DNA of 64,000 nucleotides from Bacteroidales bacterium (GTDB lineage: Bacteria; Bacteroidota; Bacteroidia; Bacteroidales; Marinilabiliaceae): contig JAKSLF010000001.1 in NCBI GenBank assembly GCA_024401355.1, positions 62,001 to 126,000 of the forward strand, read 5' to 3'. Of this stretch, positions 8,808-19,258 are shown piece after piece. Numbering within the stretch: the first letter of the stretch is position 1; every line of letters begins with the position of its first letter. The position numbers and the translations under genes were made by a program. The notes below the pieces were generated by a model. The model had not been told where the DNA came from and did no database searches. It saw only the letters and a list, made by a program, of their open reading frames with translations.

Positions 8808-11363
8808 TTACCTTACAATTATCTTCTTAAAAGTCTCTCCTGCTTTCACAATGTAAATTCCTGAGGCAGGAACGACGATAGTTTTTAACTCTTTGCTACA
8901 TTCGCCTTCCGCAACAGTCCTGCCCATCACGTCAACTACGCTATAGCTCTCGCCTTCAGCTCCATCGATGCTTATTGCATGACCATTCACCCTGATGCTC
9001 TTCTCAGCCTTGGCATTCTCTATGCCTGTAGCTTTGCTATACATCAGGTGCACGGTGATGATGCCGTCCTTGGCAGCACTCGAGAGCAGCTTCTTTGTCA
9101 ACTTTGTCTTGCTGTTGAGCTCCTCGGCCACGTTGTTGCCTACCCACACTTTCTCTGGTGCCACCGCAGTCTCTATCTCTATCTCATCATCTTCATTGGC
9201 GAAGAAGAGAGGATTGATAAGTCCGGCTTCGCTCTCGGTAGCTCCGTTGATGTCGTAGACGATTTTGACAGCAGGCTTCGATAGTTCTGTAGCCATGATA
9301 GGGTGCATCTTGCCCTTGCTCCACTCGCTTGTGTAATCTCCAGTATATCCCTTGCCTGCGTAGTTGAGCCAGTATGCTGGTTCGCCACTCGCCATCTCCT
9401 CGTCGGTATACTCTCTGCAGTCATTGTTCACGTCGCTCGAAGGTGTGGCGCTAAGGCTCTTGTTCTTCTTGCGGTTGTTGCAGACCTTCCTTGTCTGGCC
9501 AGCGTTACGTCCGACGCCCATGTTCTGCATGATGACGATGTTGCGCTTGTTGCCTTCCGCTTCTATTCCATATTTGTAGAATTCAACTACGTGGTCAAGT
9601 GTTCCATAGTTGTCGACAATGAAACAGCCTATCGACTTCTCATCGTTCTCGATCTCTTCGTCACACATTACCGAACCGCTGACCACACATTTCTTTATCG
9701 TTCCCCTATTCTCTTTTGCCAGGATAGGGTAGTATGTATATTCGCCGTCAACCACCTTGTTGTCGTCTCCAGCCATTACGTTCATGTTCTCGACGTTGAG
9801 GTTTTTTATCTCGGCACCCTCGTCGATATGTCCAAAAAGTGTGTTGTCGCTATTGGCCGCGTCTCCGCCGAATATGATGCTATGTCCCTGTCCGTCAAAG
9901 ATGCCCTTGAAAGGGTGCTCTGCCGTGCCGAGAGTCTGCCATGTCACGTTGTCAGCATCAAGGTCGAAATCCTCCGTGAGAGCAATGGAAATCTCCTCGC
10001 CTTCGCGAATTTTCTCGCCACTATTGACAGCCCACACAATGAAGCCGTAGCTACCCTTTTCAAGACTCAATGCAATGACTTCTTCTTCATCACCTGCTAC
10101 GTTTTGTTTTGTAATAAAACTGAAGCCTGTGAATTTGTCTGCGAAAACTGTGCCAGTATATTTTTCTCTATAACCTTCACTTCCATCAAGCAAATATTCA
10201 TGCACGAAGAATCTTTTGACATTTGTCGGGAAAATACTTGTCAATTTTTCAATCACACTCTCTTGAAAAAGAAATACATATTTTAGGTTACTACATGTGG
10301 CAAAATCATAAACGCTAATTTTTTCGACATTACTTGGAATTGTAATAAGCTCAATTCCGCTACAACCATCGAATACGTATGTTCCCATCTCTGTCAAACT
10401 ATTTGGAATTACAAAACTTGTTATGCTAGCGCAGTCTCTGAAAACATTATTGCCAATAGTTGTAATGCTATTGGGAAGTATTATTTCACTAAGGCTGGAG
10501 CATCCAGAAAATGTGTCGTTGCCTAGACTTTTGACTCCATTGGGAATTTCGATAGTTCCTACAAGGCTGCTGCAGCCTAAAAACGCTTTTTCGCCAATGC
10601 TGGTGATTGTGCTTGGCAATGTGATGCTTTTAAGTCCACTACAACCATTAAACATTGATTCACTAATGCTCGTTACACCGTCGGGGATAATGACATTCTC
10701 GAGTTTGCTGCATCCAGAGAAAATAGATTTATCGAAAGTTTTTACACTGCTAGGAATCGTTACGCTCGTCAAGTTACTACAGCTATAAAACGCACCTAAG
10801 CCAATTGTCGTCACACCTTCGGGAATCACAATATTCGTCAGTTTTTTGCAACCACTCAAAAGGTTACTGCCAATTGTTTTGATGCTATTAGGCAATCTGA
10901 TACTCGTGAGTCCACTACAGCCTTGAAACGCATGAGTACCAATACTTGTTACGCTGTTTGGAATGTCGATACTTGTCAGTCCGCTGCAATTATAAAAACT
11001 TTGGTAACCAATGCTTGTCAGACTACTTGGTAACGTAATGTTTTCGATACTACTACAACCATAAAAAGATCCCTTTCCAATACTTGTAACTGTATTGGAG
11101 AAAGTGACGTTTTTAAGATTACTATGTCCGTAAAATTCGTATTGTCCTATTGATGTTACGTCTTCGGTTATTACAACACTTTTTATTGATGATTTATATG
11201 AACTCCAAGGTTGTCCTGTATATGAAACTGATTCAAAATTCTTCGTTATCGTCAGCACACCCTCGCTGTCGAGCGACCATCCGTCGCCACTTCCTACTAT
11301 TGTCTGACCCCATGCAAGCACGGAGTATAAAAACATCGCTATAAGTGTAACCTGTTTTTTCAT
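8808..11363 (-). CDS. Secreted T9SS cargo protein with BspA-type leucine-rich repeats
   Basis: I chose the ATG at 11363 because it begins a clear signal peptide (MKKQVTLIAMFLYSVLAWGQ); an upstream in-frame ATG would add nine residues before it. Residues about 50-370 are tandem BspA/LRR_5 repeats of about 23 residues (IPNSVTSIG..AFQGCSGLTS), typical of surface-adhesin proteins. A GLUG-like segment follows (GTAEHPFKGIFDGQGHSIIF). Next is a C-terminal module shared almost word for word with the three other cargo genes in this window (RNIVIMQNMGVGRNAGQ, then SGEPAYWLNY). The end is a T9SS type A sorting domain (YSVVDVMGRTVAEG ... GIYIVKAGETFKKIIVR). Export to the cell surface is well supported; the binding target is unknown. 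Confidence 0.9.
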   Translation of the reverse strand: MKKQVTLIAMFLYSVLAWGQTIVGSGDGWSLDSEGVLTITKNFESVSYTGQPWSSYKSSIKSVVITEDVTSIGQYEFYGHSNLKNVTFSNTVTSIGKGSFYGCSSIENITLPSSLTSIGYQSFYNCSGLTSIDIPNSVTSIGTHAFQGCSGLTSIRLPNSIKTIGSNLLSGCKKLTNIVIPEGVTTIGLGAFYSCSNLTSVTIPSSVKTFDKSIFSGCSKLENVIIPDGVTSISESMFNGCSGLKSITLPSTITSIGEKAFLGCSSLVGTIEIPNGVKSLGNDTFSGCSSLSEIILPNSITTIGNNVFRDCASITSFVIPNSLTEMGTYVFDGCSGIELITIPSNVEKISVYDFATCSNLKYVFLFQESVIEKLTSIFPTNVKRFFVHEYLLDGSEGYREKYTGTVFADKFTGFSFITKQNVAGDEEEVIALSLEKGSYGFIVWAVNSGEKIREGEEISIALTEDFDLDADNVTWQTLGTAEHPFKGIFDGQGHSIIFGGDAANSDNTLFGHIDEGAEIKNLNVENMNVMAGDDNKVVDGEYTYYPILAKENRGTIKKCVVSGSVMCDEEIENDEKSIGCFIVDNYGTLDHVVEFYKYGIEAEGNKRNIVIMQNMGVGRNAGQTRKVCNNRKKNKSLSATPSSDVNNDCREYTDEEMASGEPAYWLNYAGKGYTGDYTSEWSKGKMHPIMATELSKPAVKIVYDINGATESEAGLINPLFFANEDDEIEIETAVAPEKVWVGNNVAEELNSKTKLTKKLLSSAAKDGIITVHLMYSKATGIENAKAEKSIRVNGHAISIDGAEGESYSVVDVMGRTVAEGECSKELKTIVVPASGIYIVKAGETFKKIIVR

Positions 11364-11405
11364 ATTGATGATGATATCTTTATATTTCATGCCGTCCTTC
11401 CTCTT

Positions 11406-14400
11406 TTATTTCACCACAATCTTCTGCACCATGTCACCAGCTTTCACTACATATATTCCGGCTGCTGGCACTACTATTGTCTTTTCTCCATTCGCTTCGC
11501 CTTCCGCAACAGTCCTACCCATCACGTCAACGATGCTATAGCTCTCGCCTTCGGCTCCCTCGATGCTTATCGCATGACCATTCACCCTGATGCTCTTCTC
11601 AGCCTTGGCATTCTCTATGCCTGTAGCTTTGCTATACATCAGGTGCACGGTGATGATGCCGTCCTTGGCAGCACTCGAGAGCAGCTTCTTCGTCAGCTTA
11701 GCTTTGCTGTTGAGCTCCTCGGCTATGTTGTTGCCTAACCATACTTTCTCTGGCGCTACTGCTGTCTCTATCTCTATCTCGTCGTCTTCGTTGGCGAAGA
11801 ATACAGGGTCTTTAAGTCCGGCATAGCTCTCGCTCGCTCCTTCTATCTCATACACCACCTTCACCGCTGGCTTTGACAGCTCTGTAGCCATGATAGGGTG
11901 CATCTTGCCCTTGCTCCATGTCCTTGTGTATACTCCAGTATATCCCTTGCCCGAGTAGTTGAGCCAGTAGGCTGGTTCGCCATTTGCCATCTCCTCGTCA
12001 GTATACTCTCTTATGTCGTTGTTCACGTCGCTGCCGTCAGCGGCCATGAGGCTCTTGTTCTTGTTCTTGTTGTTGTTGCAGACCTTCTTTACCTGACCAG
12101 CGTTACGTCCGACGCCCATGTTCTGCATGATGACGATGTTGCGCTTGTTGCCAGCTACGGTCTCCTCCTTCTGGTTGGTGAAGTATCCCACTACGTGTTC
12201 CATCTTTCCTTTGTTCACGGCTACGATGCATCCCTTTGCCTTCGATGCGTCAACGTTCTCGTCATATACTACTGCTCCCGTTACTACGCAGTTCTTTATC
12301 GTTCCGTTGTTCTCCTCGGCCAGGATAGGGTAGAACACATCCTCGCCCAGCGTTACTTTGCTCTCCTCTGTGGCGTTGACGTTGGCGTTCTCCACTACTA
12401 TGTTCTTCACCTGTCCACTCTCAGCTATGTTTCCGAAGAGTGCCGTCTCTGCCGATACCTTCACTTCAGTCTCGCCCTCAGCCTTGTCGTCCGCCAGTCT
12501 GATGACGTTGCCCTGACCCTCGAAGGTGCCGGTGAAAGGATGCTCGGCAGTACCTATCTTAGCGATGGCAGGAGCCGATTCCTCTTCGCTCGCTGTCAGG
12601 TCGAGTGGCTCCTCCAGCGTGATGATGATGTTCTCAGCTATCGACGCTCCGCTGTTCACCAGCGATGCTATCTCCTCTACTTTGGTGTCTTCCTTGACCA
12701 CTACTTGAAGGGTGTTTGTCGCCTCATCGTATGCTATATCATTTCCACCTTCTCCTTCTGGTGTTAGTGTGTTTGTAGAAATGACATTCGTGAGCTTCAA
12801 TTCTCCAACTAACATCTCCATACGATCCTCTGGAGCCGATACGAGGCGTGCACTTCTAAGGATTACTTTGGCTTTGTCTATGTTGAAATCCTCACAGTCT
12901 GGCACAACAACAGTCACATTGTCTTGTGGCGTGAAGATATTGTCAGCATATTCTACTTCACCATTACATGCCAGATTAAGCATCTTGAATGTAGCCTCGT
13001 TATCTTCATTTTTCAAGCCTGTGACTTTTATAGGCAATGGCCATACATTATCAACCCAAAACCTTTCTCTGATGTCCACTATTGGGTCTGTGCCGTTATA
13101 GCCCGTGAGTTCTGCAATATTTGCTTTGATGTCATATTTGTATGTGAAACCTTCTACATTATACTCTCCCGTCGAAAGTTTAATGTTTTCACCTTGTTCA
13201 GATGATTCCTTTTTGTCTGTGAACACTTTTACGTTATCGTTCAGTGAAGTTCTTCTTTGATCATTTGAAGAGAACGCTCCAGCTATATATACGGCTTCTA
13301 ATTCGTTAAAACTACTAAATGCATTGTTTGTTATTTCTTCAGTATAAATAATTAGCCTTTTTATATCTACTCCATCTTTTGTAGGAATTCCATCGGCACT
13401 TATTTCAACCTTCTTGTCACCAAATCCATTTGGGACGGTAACGACATCGCTATCACCAACATATTCTTTTATTTTTAGGTTGTTTACACCAAAATCAAGA
13501 ATAATAAGTCCGTCATAGTCTGTGCCTACATCCATCGCGTTATTCGCAGATGCAAACCATTCTTCTCTTAATTCGCTTTCAAAATCGTCATTTGTGACTA
13601 TTAACAAATCACATTTATTAAATTCTAATTGTGATTCATCGCCAATGGGTTCAAATGATCTTTTGCTAATGTCTATTGTGTTACATTTTGTATTGTCGAA
13701 TGCCTTCCAATATATTTTTATTTCAGATTCTGAAGCCTCAAAGTTTATTCTTTCTATGCTTTCACATGAGCCAAAATAGTTTATATAATTTACACTATAC
13801 GTTTTCCCTGAGCTAACAATTGTTTCAGGGATAGTCAATTCTTCTGCATCCTTGTTAACCAAGTTTATTATGTGAGCTTCATTGTTGTATACTACATAGA
13901 AAAAGTCATCAACATTTTCGTAAAATGCATCTTTGTCAGTTATGTTTGTTGCTTCGTCGTTAAAAGCAGGATTTTCTCCCAATATTACTAATATCTTACT
14001 ATTGTCATTGAAATCTATGTAAAAATCTTCCTCGAGTTTTAAATTTCTAAAGTCAACTAATGTCAGACCCTTTAGTTCATTAAATGTTTGTGCTTCAAGG
14101 GAAAGTTCAGGATTTTCGTTGAAGCTGATAGCCACAACATTCTCATTTGTTCCCAACGACTCTATTGCAACCACACTATTCCCATCTATTTCACTTGGTA
14201 TTGTAATCGAATATTCGTCACCAATATATCCAGTAATGGTCGCATCACCAGTCGCGGTTTTCGTATATTTCCATTTTCCGTCTATTGAAGTTACCTCGAC
14301 AGGCGTCTGAACATCAACATAAAAAGTGATGGTCTCACCATTAGCCATCTTGCTAAGATCCATCTTGTATTTGCCATCTGGACTTTCAACTTCTCCTTCA

Positions 14401-14669
14401 CTCCCGTTAGGTGTGATTTTATATTTTAGAGTTTTCCCTTCAATCTTTTCACATTCAAGATACGATACGCTGCCGACCATAAAATTGTTATTGCCAATGT
14501 TTGTGAAATAGTCGATAGTTTTCCCATCCCCCCAATCACTACCATTATTCGCTAATTGTGCTTTAGATTCATAATCAGATGCAGATGTATCAAAATTAAT
14601 GCTAAAGATTTGTCCCCACGCCACAACCGCGCAGAGCATCATCATAAAAGTTGAAATTAGTCTATTCAT
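11406..14669 (-). CDS. Large secreted T9SS cargo protein, paralogue of the preceding cargo gene
   Basis: The ATG at 14669 starts a signal peptide (MNRLISTFMMMLCAVVAWGQ); longer in-frame starts upstream would bury it and overlap the promoter, so I rejected them. Residues about 20-600 are a unique beta-rich N-terminal region with BspA-like fragments (TITGYIGDEYSITIPSEIDG) but no regular repeat. From about residue 640 the protein matches its neighbour: a GLUG-like segment (GTAEHPFTGTFEGQGNVI), RNIVIMQNMGVGRNAGQ, SGEPAYWLNYSGKGYTG, then the T9SS type A tail ending in GIYVVKAGDMVQKIVVK. The gene follows its own promoter; the LRR cargo gene comes 42 bases after it and may be co-transcribed. Function beyond secretion is unknown. 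Confidence 0.88.
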   Translation of the reverse strand: MNRLISTFMMMLCAVVAWGQIFSINFDTSASDYESKAQLANNGSDWGDGKTIDYFTNIGNNNFMVGSVSYLECEKIEGKTLKYKITPNGSEGEVESPDGKYKMDLSKMANGETITFYVDVQTPVEVTSIDGKWKYTKTATGDATITGYIGDEYSITIPSEIDGNSVVAIESLGTNENVVAISFNENPELSLEAQTFNELKGLTLVDFRNLKLEEDFYIDFNDNSKILVILGENPAFNDEATNITDKDAFYENVDDFFYVVYNNEAHIINLVNKDAEELTIPETIVSSGKTYSVNYINYFGSCESIERINFEASESEIKIYWKAFDNTKCNTIDISKRSFEPIGDESQLEFNKCDLLIVTNDDFESELREEWFASANNAMDVGTDYDGLIILDFGVNNLKIKEYVGDSDVVTVPNGFGDKKVEISADGIPTKDGVDIKRLIIYTEEITNNAFSSFNELEAVYIAGAFSSNDQRRTSLNDNVKVFTDKKESSEQGENIKLSTGEYNVEGFTYKYDIKANIAELTGYNGTDPIVDIRERFWVDNVWPLPIKVTGLKNEDNEATFKMLNLACNGEVEYADNIFTPQDNVTVVVPDCEDFNIDKAKVILRSARLVSAPEDRMEMLVGELKLTNVISTNTLTPEGEGGNDIAYDEATNTLQVVVKEDTKVEEIASLVNSGASIAENIIITLEEPLDLTASEEESAPAIAKIGTAEHPFTGTFEGQGNVIRLADDKAEGETEVKVSAETALFGNIAESGQVKNIVVENANVNATEESKVTLGEDVFYPILAEENNGTIKNCVVTGAVVYDENVDASKAKGCIVAVNKGKMEHVVGYFTNQKEETVAGNKRNIVIMQNMGVGRNAGQVKKVCNNNKNKNKSLMAADGSDVNNDIREYTDEEMANGEPAYWLNYSGKGYTGVYTRTWSKGKMHPIMATELSKPAVKVVYEIEGASESYAGLKDPVFFANEDDEIEIETAVAPEKVWLGNNIAEELNSKAKLTKKLLSSAAKDGIITVHLMYSKATGIENAKAEKSIRVNGHAISIEGAEGESYSIVDVMGRTVAEGEANGEKTIVVPAAGIYVVKAGDMVQKIVVK

Positions 14670-14715
14670 TGTATATTCGTTTTTGTTGTTTCCTTGCTTA
14701 GTTTTTATTATTTGG

Positions 14716-14747
14716 CAAATATACATTATTTTTCTCATATTCCGCAA
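14716..14747 (-). promoter_or_regulatory. Promoter for the 11.4-14.7 kb cargo gene
   Basis: On the minus strand TTG at 14747-14745 is followed after 21 bases by TATATTTG at 14723-14716, a good Bacteroidota promoter. It places the start of transcription near 14710, about 40 bases before the chosen ATG. Confidence 0.7.
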
Positions 14748-14815
14748 TTTATTCCACTTTATGTGCTTCACTCACTCTTTTTCTACCCCCGTTAGCCGAC
14801 TCTTATCTTCCCACG

Positions 14816-15556
14816 CTACCTGATATCCAATTCTCCCAGCACTTCCACCGACTTCAGCCCACCAAATCCCGGTATGTGCAACGCATAGAATTCTTCCATC
14901 ATCCCTATCGCTCTCCGTCGCTCCTCCAGCGTCATCTTCACTTCTTCCAGTCTCCCCAGCTCCATCTCGCCTACTCTCGCCCATAGTTTCGCCTCTTCTC
15001 CTTGCAGTATGTGTCTGTGGCTTGGTGGCGTCTCTACATATTCTCCATTCATCAGGTCAAAGACTCCTCCCCTCATCACTACATCCCAGCCACTTACGTC
15101 CGGCTCAAATCCCAACAGCCTCGTCAGCCTCCACATGAAGTATAGGTGGAAGTTGTAGATCCCTTCCATCCCTTCGTCCAATGCCATGACCGAGTCCCTG
15201 ACATATTCATATACATTCCCATCGGCCATCTCGTCTTTAACCGACCTCATCACCAGTTCCATCATGAAGATTCCTATCGAACGCTTCATCGGGTCAAACG
15301 GCAACGATGCCAACGGATGTTTTATGTGCACTTCCTTCACTCTGTCTATCGTCCCGTGCCTGCTCTCCTCACCGTCTATCTCCACTATCGATAGCGGCAT
15401 CAGCAACGGCATCATCTCTTTCCGTTTCTTGCCTGTCGATTTCACCATGTAGCTCCTGCGACCTCGGCTCTCGGTCAATACGTTCACTATCACGCACCCT
15501 TCGCCATACTTCACCCCGTTCAGCACTATGCCTTCTGTCTTCGTCTCGCCTGCCAT
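14816..15556 (-). CDS. recO: DNA repair protein RecO
   Basis: 246 residues. RecO loads RecA on gapped DNA together with RecR and anneals complementary strands. The N-terminal OB-fold begins with ETKTEGIVLNGVKYGEGCVI, the usual RecO opening, and the rest is the helical C-terminal domain. It begins 7 bases after the priA stop, so the two replication/repair genes form one transcript. The zinc-binding cysteines of many Gram-positive RecO proteins are not seen, as is usual in Gram-negative forms. Its coding strand is rich in purine-ending codons (ATA, GTG, CTG), unlike the plus-strand genes nearby. Confidence 0.93.
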   Translation of the reverse strand: MAGETKTEGIVLNGVKYGEGCVIVNVLTESRGRRSYMVKSTGKKRKEMMPLLMPLSIVEIDGEESRHGTIDRVKEVHIKHPLASLPFDPMKRSIGIFMMELVMRSVKDEMADGNVYEYVRDSVMALDEGMEGIYNFHLYFMWRLTRLLGFEPDVSGWDVVMRGGVFDLMNGEYVETPPSHRHILQGEEAKLWARVGEMELGRLEEVKMTLEERRRAIGMMEEFYALHIPGFGGLKSVEVLGELDIR

Positions 15557-15563
15557 CTCTCTG

Positions 15564-18062
15564 CTAATATGGGTCTACATCTACGTTCCACAACACTCCT
15601 TTATACTGGTCCTGACTCAATATCCTGTTCATGCAGTCGGTCATTATCGCTTTCACTTTCGCTGGCGAACTCCCTTTGTCTATCTTCACTATTATCCTCT
15701 CAAGATAGTATGTCGCTATGCGGCTTATCTCTGGCTCCTGCGGACCTAGCACCCTGTTGCCGAATATGCTCTTCAACGCATATCCTGCTTCCATGGCCGC
15801 ATGTTGAGCTGTTGTCCACTCTTTGTGCTTCACGATGATGTTCACCATCCTGTCAAATGGTGGATAATGATACATCTCTCGCTCGGCAAGCTGCTCCCTC
15901 GCGTTGGCTTCATAGTCGTTTTCTACTATGTGACGCACTACGTTGTGGTCCGCCTGGCGCGTCTGCAGTATCACCTGACCTCGCTTCCCGTGTCGACCTG
16001 CTCGTCCACTCACCTGCGATATCATCTGGAAGCAACGCTCATACGCCCTGAAGTCTGGCATGTTCAGCATGTTGTCCGCATTCATGATGCCTACCGTCGA
16101 TACTCTCTCAAAGTCAAGTCCTTTCGATATCATCTGAGTGCCTACAAGTATGTCATATTTGTAGTTCTCAAAGTCGCCTATTATCTTCTCGTATGCCTGC
16201 CTGCTCCGCGCCGTGTCCAGGTCCATCCTTACCACTCGCGCCTCAGGAAAAACACTCTTCACTTCTTCCTCTATCTTCTCTGTGCCATACCCCTGAGGCT
16301 CTATCCTTGGGTTCCCACAACACGGACATGTCTGTGGCAACTGTATCGTGTATGAACAGTAGTGGCATACCAGCTGATGCGTGTTCTTGTGATATGTCAG
16401 GCTTACGTCGCAGTTCTCACATTTCGGCACCCACGCACATTGAGTACATTCCACGTATGGCGAAAATCCTCGCCTGTTCTGGAATAGTATCACCTGCTCG
16501 CCACCTCTCAATGCCTTGTCTATCGTCTCTTTCAGTCTCAGCGAGAATATCGACGCACTCTTGTCCTCATGATAATGCATCAGCTTCTTATGACGCGCCT
16601 CTTTCATGTCTACTGTCACTATCTCCGGCATCTCAATGCCAGCATAGCGCTTCTTCAGCTCTACATATCCATATCGCCCCGTCATGGCGTTGTTGTAGCT
16701 TTCGTATGAAGGTGTGGCGCTGCCCATCAGCACTTTCCCTCCATGTATCAGGGCTAGCACGTTCGCCATGTCTCTGGCGTTGTATCTTGGCGCCGGGTCA
16801 AATTGCTTGTATGAGGTCTCGTGCTCCTCGTCTACTATTATCAGTCCCAGGTCTCTGAACGGCAGCATTATCGACGATCTTACTCCCAAGATCACTTTAT
16901 ACTCGTTGCCAGCCAGCAGCTTGTTCCATACTTCCACTCGCTCCGCATCGTTAAATTTCGAGTGATACACTCCAAGGTCTTTCCCGAAGTGCTTTCTCAG
17001 TCGTTGCGTTATCTGCGTCGTCAAGGCTATCTCGGGCAGCAGGTAGAGCGCTTGCCTGCCCTCTGCTATGCATTTCTTTATCAGGTGTATGTATATCTCG
17101 GTCTTGCCGCTCGAGGTGACGCCCATCAGCAGGGTAGTGGTCTTCTCTTTCCAGTTTCCCTCTATTTCGTCCATCGCTCTCTGCTGCTCTTCCGACAGCT
17201 CGTGCGCCTCTTCGGTTGCCGTCTCCCCATTCTCTATCCTCGAGATGTTCTGCTTCTCGGCCGTCAGCAGACCTTTCTTTACCAGCTCGTTGAGTGCCGT
17301 GGTGCTCATCCCCGCTTTCGACGCTGTCTCACGTCTGAGCAGACCTCCGTTTTTCGCCTTCGTCAGTCCACCGGCCTGGCTTAGAAACTGCATCAGAGAT
17401 TCCAGCTGCTTCGGCGCTTTCGATAGCTTCTCCATCCACTCCGACAGAGCTGCATCACTTCTATATTCACTCGCTATACCATAGAATACATCGGTCTTGG
17501 GCTTATACGCATCTCGCAATTCCTCGCTGATGAACAAGGCGTCCATCGACAACAGTTTCTTTATCTGCGGCAGGACGTTGAATCTCATTTTCTCATCTTC
17601 TGCTGTGCTGACATATTGCTGCACATCGCTGATGGTGCATACCTTCTTCAGCTCAACAAAGTTCAATATCATCTCCTGACGCTCACTCAATGGTGCGTCC
17701 GCCTCAAAATCAGCATTGTATATCAACCTGCTCTCGCTTTCTAGCTTCAATCCCGATGGAAGTGCCGCTCTGTATATCTCACCCAGCGAACAGCAGTAGT
17801 AGTCTGCCATCCAATCCCACATTCGCAGCTGACGATCCACTACTATCGGGGTCTGGTCCACCACTTGCTGTATCGGCTTCGTCTCATATTCCGGCTTCTC
17901 GTCATGCAGACGCCTCACTATCCCCGAATACGATTTCTTCTTGCCAAATTGCACCACAACTCTGCTCCCCACTTCAAGGTCGCCATTCATCTCCTCCGGC
18001 ACGCTGTAGGTAAACAGCTTCTGCAACGGCACGGGCAATATTATGTCTGCATACTGACTCAT
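15564..18062 (-). CDS. priA: Primosomal protein N' (PriA helicase)
   Basis: The ATG at 18062 gives the normal PriA opening (MSQYADIILPVPLQKLFTYS); an upstream in-frame ATG would add eight basic residues. About 832 residues. It restarts stalled replication forks by loading the replicative helicase. It shows the N-terminal DNA-binding domain, the Walker A motif (GVTSSGKTEIY), the DEEH box, the zinc-binding cysteine pairs between the two helicase lobes (CTQC, CENC, CHYC, CPCC), and motif VI (QVSGRAGRHGKRG). It is the first gene of a priA-recO pair. Confidence 0.96.
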   Translation of the reverse strand: MSQYADIILPVPLQKLFTYSVPEEMNGDLEVGSRVVVQFGKKKSYSGIVRRLHDEKPEYETKPIQQVVDQTPIVVDRQLRMWDWMADYYCCSLGEIYRAALPSGLKLESESRLIYNADFEADAPLSERQEMILNFVELKKVCTISDVQQYVSTAEDEKMRFNVLPQIKKLLSMDALFISEELRDAYKPKTDVFYGIASEYRSDAALSEWMEKLSKAPKQLESLMQFLSQAGGLTKAKNGGLLRRETASKAGMSTTALNELVKKGLLTAEKQNISRIENGETATEEAHELSEEQQRAMDEIEGNWKEKTTTLLMGVTSSGKTEIYIHLIKKCIAEGRQALYLLPEIALTTQITQRLRKHFGKDLGVYHSKFNDAERVEVWNKLLAGNEYKVILGVRSSIMLPFRDLGLIIVDEEHETSYKQFDPAPRYNARDMANVLALIHGGKVLMGSATPSYESYNNAMTGRYGYVELKKRYAGIEMPEIVTVDMKEARHKKLMHYHEDKSASIFSLRLKETIDKALRGGEQVILFQNRRGFSPYVECTQCAWVPKCENCDVSLTYHKNTHQLVCHYCSYTIQLPQTCPCCGNPRIEPQGYGTEKIEEEVKSVFPEARVVRMDLDTARSRQAYEKIIGDFENYKYDILVGTQMISKGLDFERVSTVGIMNADNMLNMPDFRAYERCFQMISQVSGRAGRHGKRGQVILQTRQADHNVVRHIVENDYEANAREQLAEREMYHYPPFDRMVNIIVKHKEWTTAQHAAMEAGYALKSIFGNRVLGPQEPEISRIATYYLERIIVKIDKGSSPAKVKAIMTDCMNRILSQDQYKGVLWNVDVDPY

Positions 18063-18310
18063 CTGACTCCTTTTTTTCTTCCGCAAAGATATTAAAACTT
18101 TCCCTATTTTTCACATACCAATACACCACTTTTACCGCCTCCCAATAATTCACTCTTTTAACACTCCAAACACGTACTTTCGAGCTTATCTCACCCTTAT
18201 TTAACCCTACCTTCAACTTAACTTTGTCTATAAAATGTCGAACATTCAACCTACTTTTATCGGACCTTCAACCTACCCTTGCCGAATCTTTAGCCTAATT
18301 TTCCACGACT

Positions 18311-18342
18311 TTTGTATTTTGTTTTTTTATTTCTTACTTTTG
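18311..18342 (+). promoter_or_regulatory. Promoter for nudC
   Basis: TTTG (18311-18314), 20-base spacer, TACTTTTG (18335-18342). It predicts transcription from about 18348, which supports the start at 18379 rather than the longer frame beginning at 18235. Confidence 0.72.
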
Positions 18343-18378
18343 GGAAAAATAAGCAGTATCAATCATCCTTTTATAAAG

Positions 18379-19152
18379 ATGTTCACTAACAACCCTATAA
18401 ATTCTCAATGTCGCCCCATCGCTATCTGCGGTCGCGACGCTATCCTTCGTTCCGACGGTTCTCCTCTTACGCCTTCCGATTTCGATGCTCTTTTGGCTTC
18501 TCTTTCGGTCGACGACCATTTCGAGGAGAAGGAGACTAACATACATGTCCTCTCTTTTAAGACTGCCGACGGACTGTCGTCCGACTACCTTCTGACACCT
18601 ATCCGACAGCTCTTTGCCGACCTCCCCGACGATGAGGTTCTCCTCTACGCCCGTGCTCGTGCCATAGCTACCTGGCGAGCCAACACTCGCTTCTGCGGAC
18701 GTTGCGGTTCTCCTCTCAACGAACATCCCGAACTCTCCGCTCGCCTCTGCCCAGCTTGCTCCAACCTTATCTTCCCCCGCATCGAACCTTGCATCATTGT
18801 CGCCGTCCGCAAGAATGGCAAGATCCTCCTCGCTCGCCATGTCCAGCGCAATCAGGATATCTATGCCTGCATCGCCGGATTTATGGAGGCCGGAGAGTCT
18901 GCTGAACATGCCGTGCAACGAGAAATTTTCGAGGAGGTTGGCATCAAGGTCAAGAATATCCGCTATTTCGGTAGCCAAAGCTGGCCTTTCCCTGCTCAAC
19001 TCATGCTCGGCTTTACTGCCGACTATGATTCGGGCGATATCAACCTCCAAAAGGACGAGATTTCCGACGCTCAATGGTTCGACCCCGATTCCTGCCAGGC
19101 TAGCCCCCGACCAGGATCTATCGCCTACCGTCTTATCCATTCTCACTTTTAG
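18379..19152 (+). CDS. nudC: NAD+ diphosphatase / decapping Nudix hydrolase NudC
   Basis: With the ATG at 18379 the product is 257 residues, the size of E. coli NudC. NudC splits NADH or NAD+ into NMN(H) and AMP and removes NAD caps from RNA. The zinc ribbon is visible (CGRCG ... CPAC), then the Nudix box (GFMEAGESAEHAVQREIFEE), and the NudC signature near the end as SQSWPFPAQ (family consensus SQPWPFPxS, so one substitution). An in-frame extension of 48 hydrophobic residues upstream lies over the promoter and was rejected. The gene stands alone and is C-rich in third codon positions like its plus-strand neighbours. Confidence 0.9.
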   Translation: MFTNNPINSQCRPIAICGRDAILRSDGSPLTPSDFDALLASLSVDDHFEEKETNIHVLSFKTADGLSSDYLLTPIRQLFADLPDDEVLLYARARAIATWRANTRFCGRCGSPLNEHPELSARLCPACSNLIFPRIEPCIIVAVRKNGKILLARHVQRNQDIYACIAGFMEAGESAEHAVQREIFEEVGIKVKNIRYFGSQSWPFPAQLMLGFTADYDSGDINLQKDEISDAQWFDPDSCQASPRPGSIAYRLIHSHF

Positions 19153-19207
19153 TCTCTATTTTAGGGTCTTTTAGCGACTGACATAGAGGATTTTCGCGTT
19201 TTTTTGC

Positions 19208-19215
19208 TACCTTTG
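19208..19215 (+). promoter_or_regulatory. -7 element (TACCTTTG) for cimA
   Basis: TACCTTTG matches TAnnTTTG and lies 43 bases before the cimA ATG. The -33 region is not convincing. Confidence 0.5.
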
Positions 19216-19258
19216 CATCCAAATTTTTCTCTGCCTCGGCAGATAAACTCTTTTTGCA

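Noticed and set aside
9303-10286. 327-codon plus-strand ORF opposite the LRR cargo gene
   Set aside because: It is the mirror of a repeat-rich coding region; the minus-strand protein has a signal peptide, LRR repeats and a sorting domain.
18334-19146. 270-codon minus-strand ORF opposite nudC
   Set aside because: NudC has a zinc ribbon, Nudix box and promoter on the plus strand; the opposite frame shows no family.
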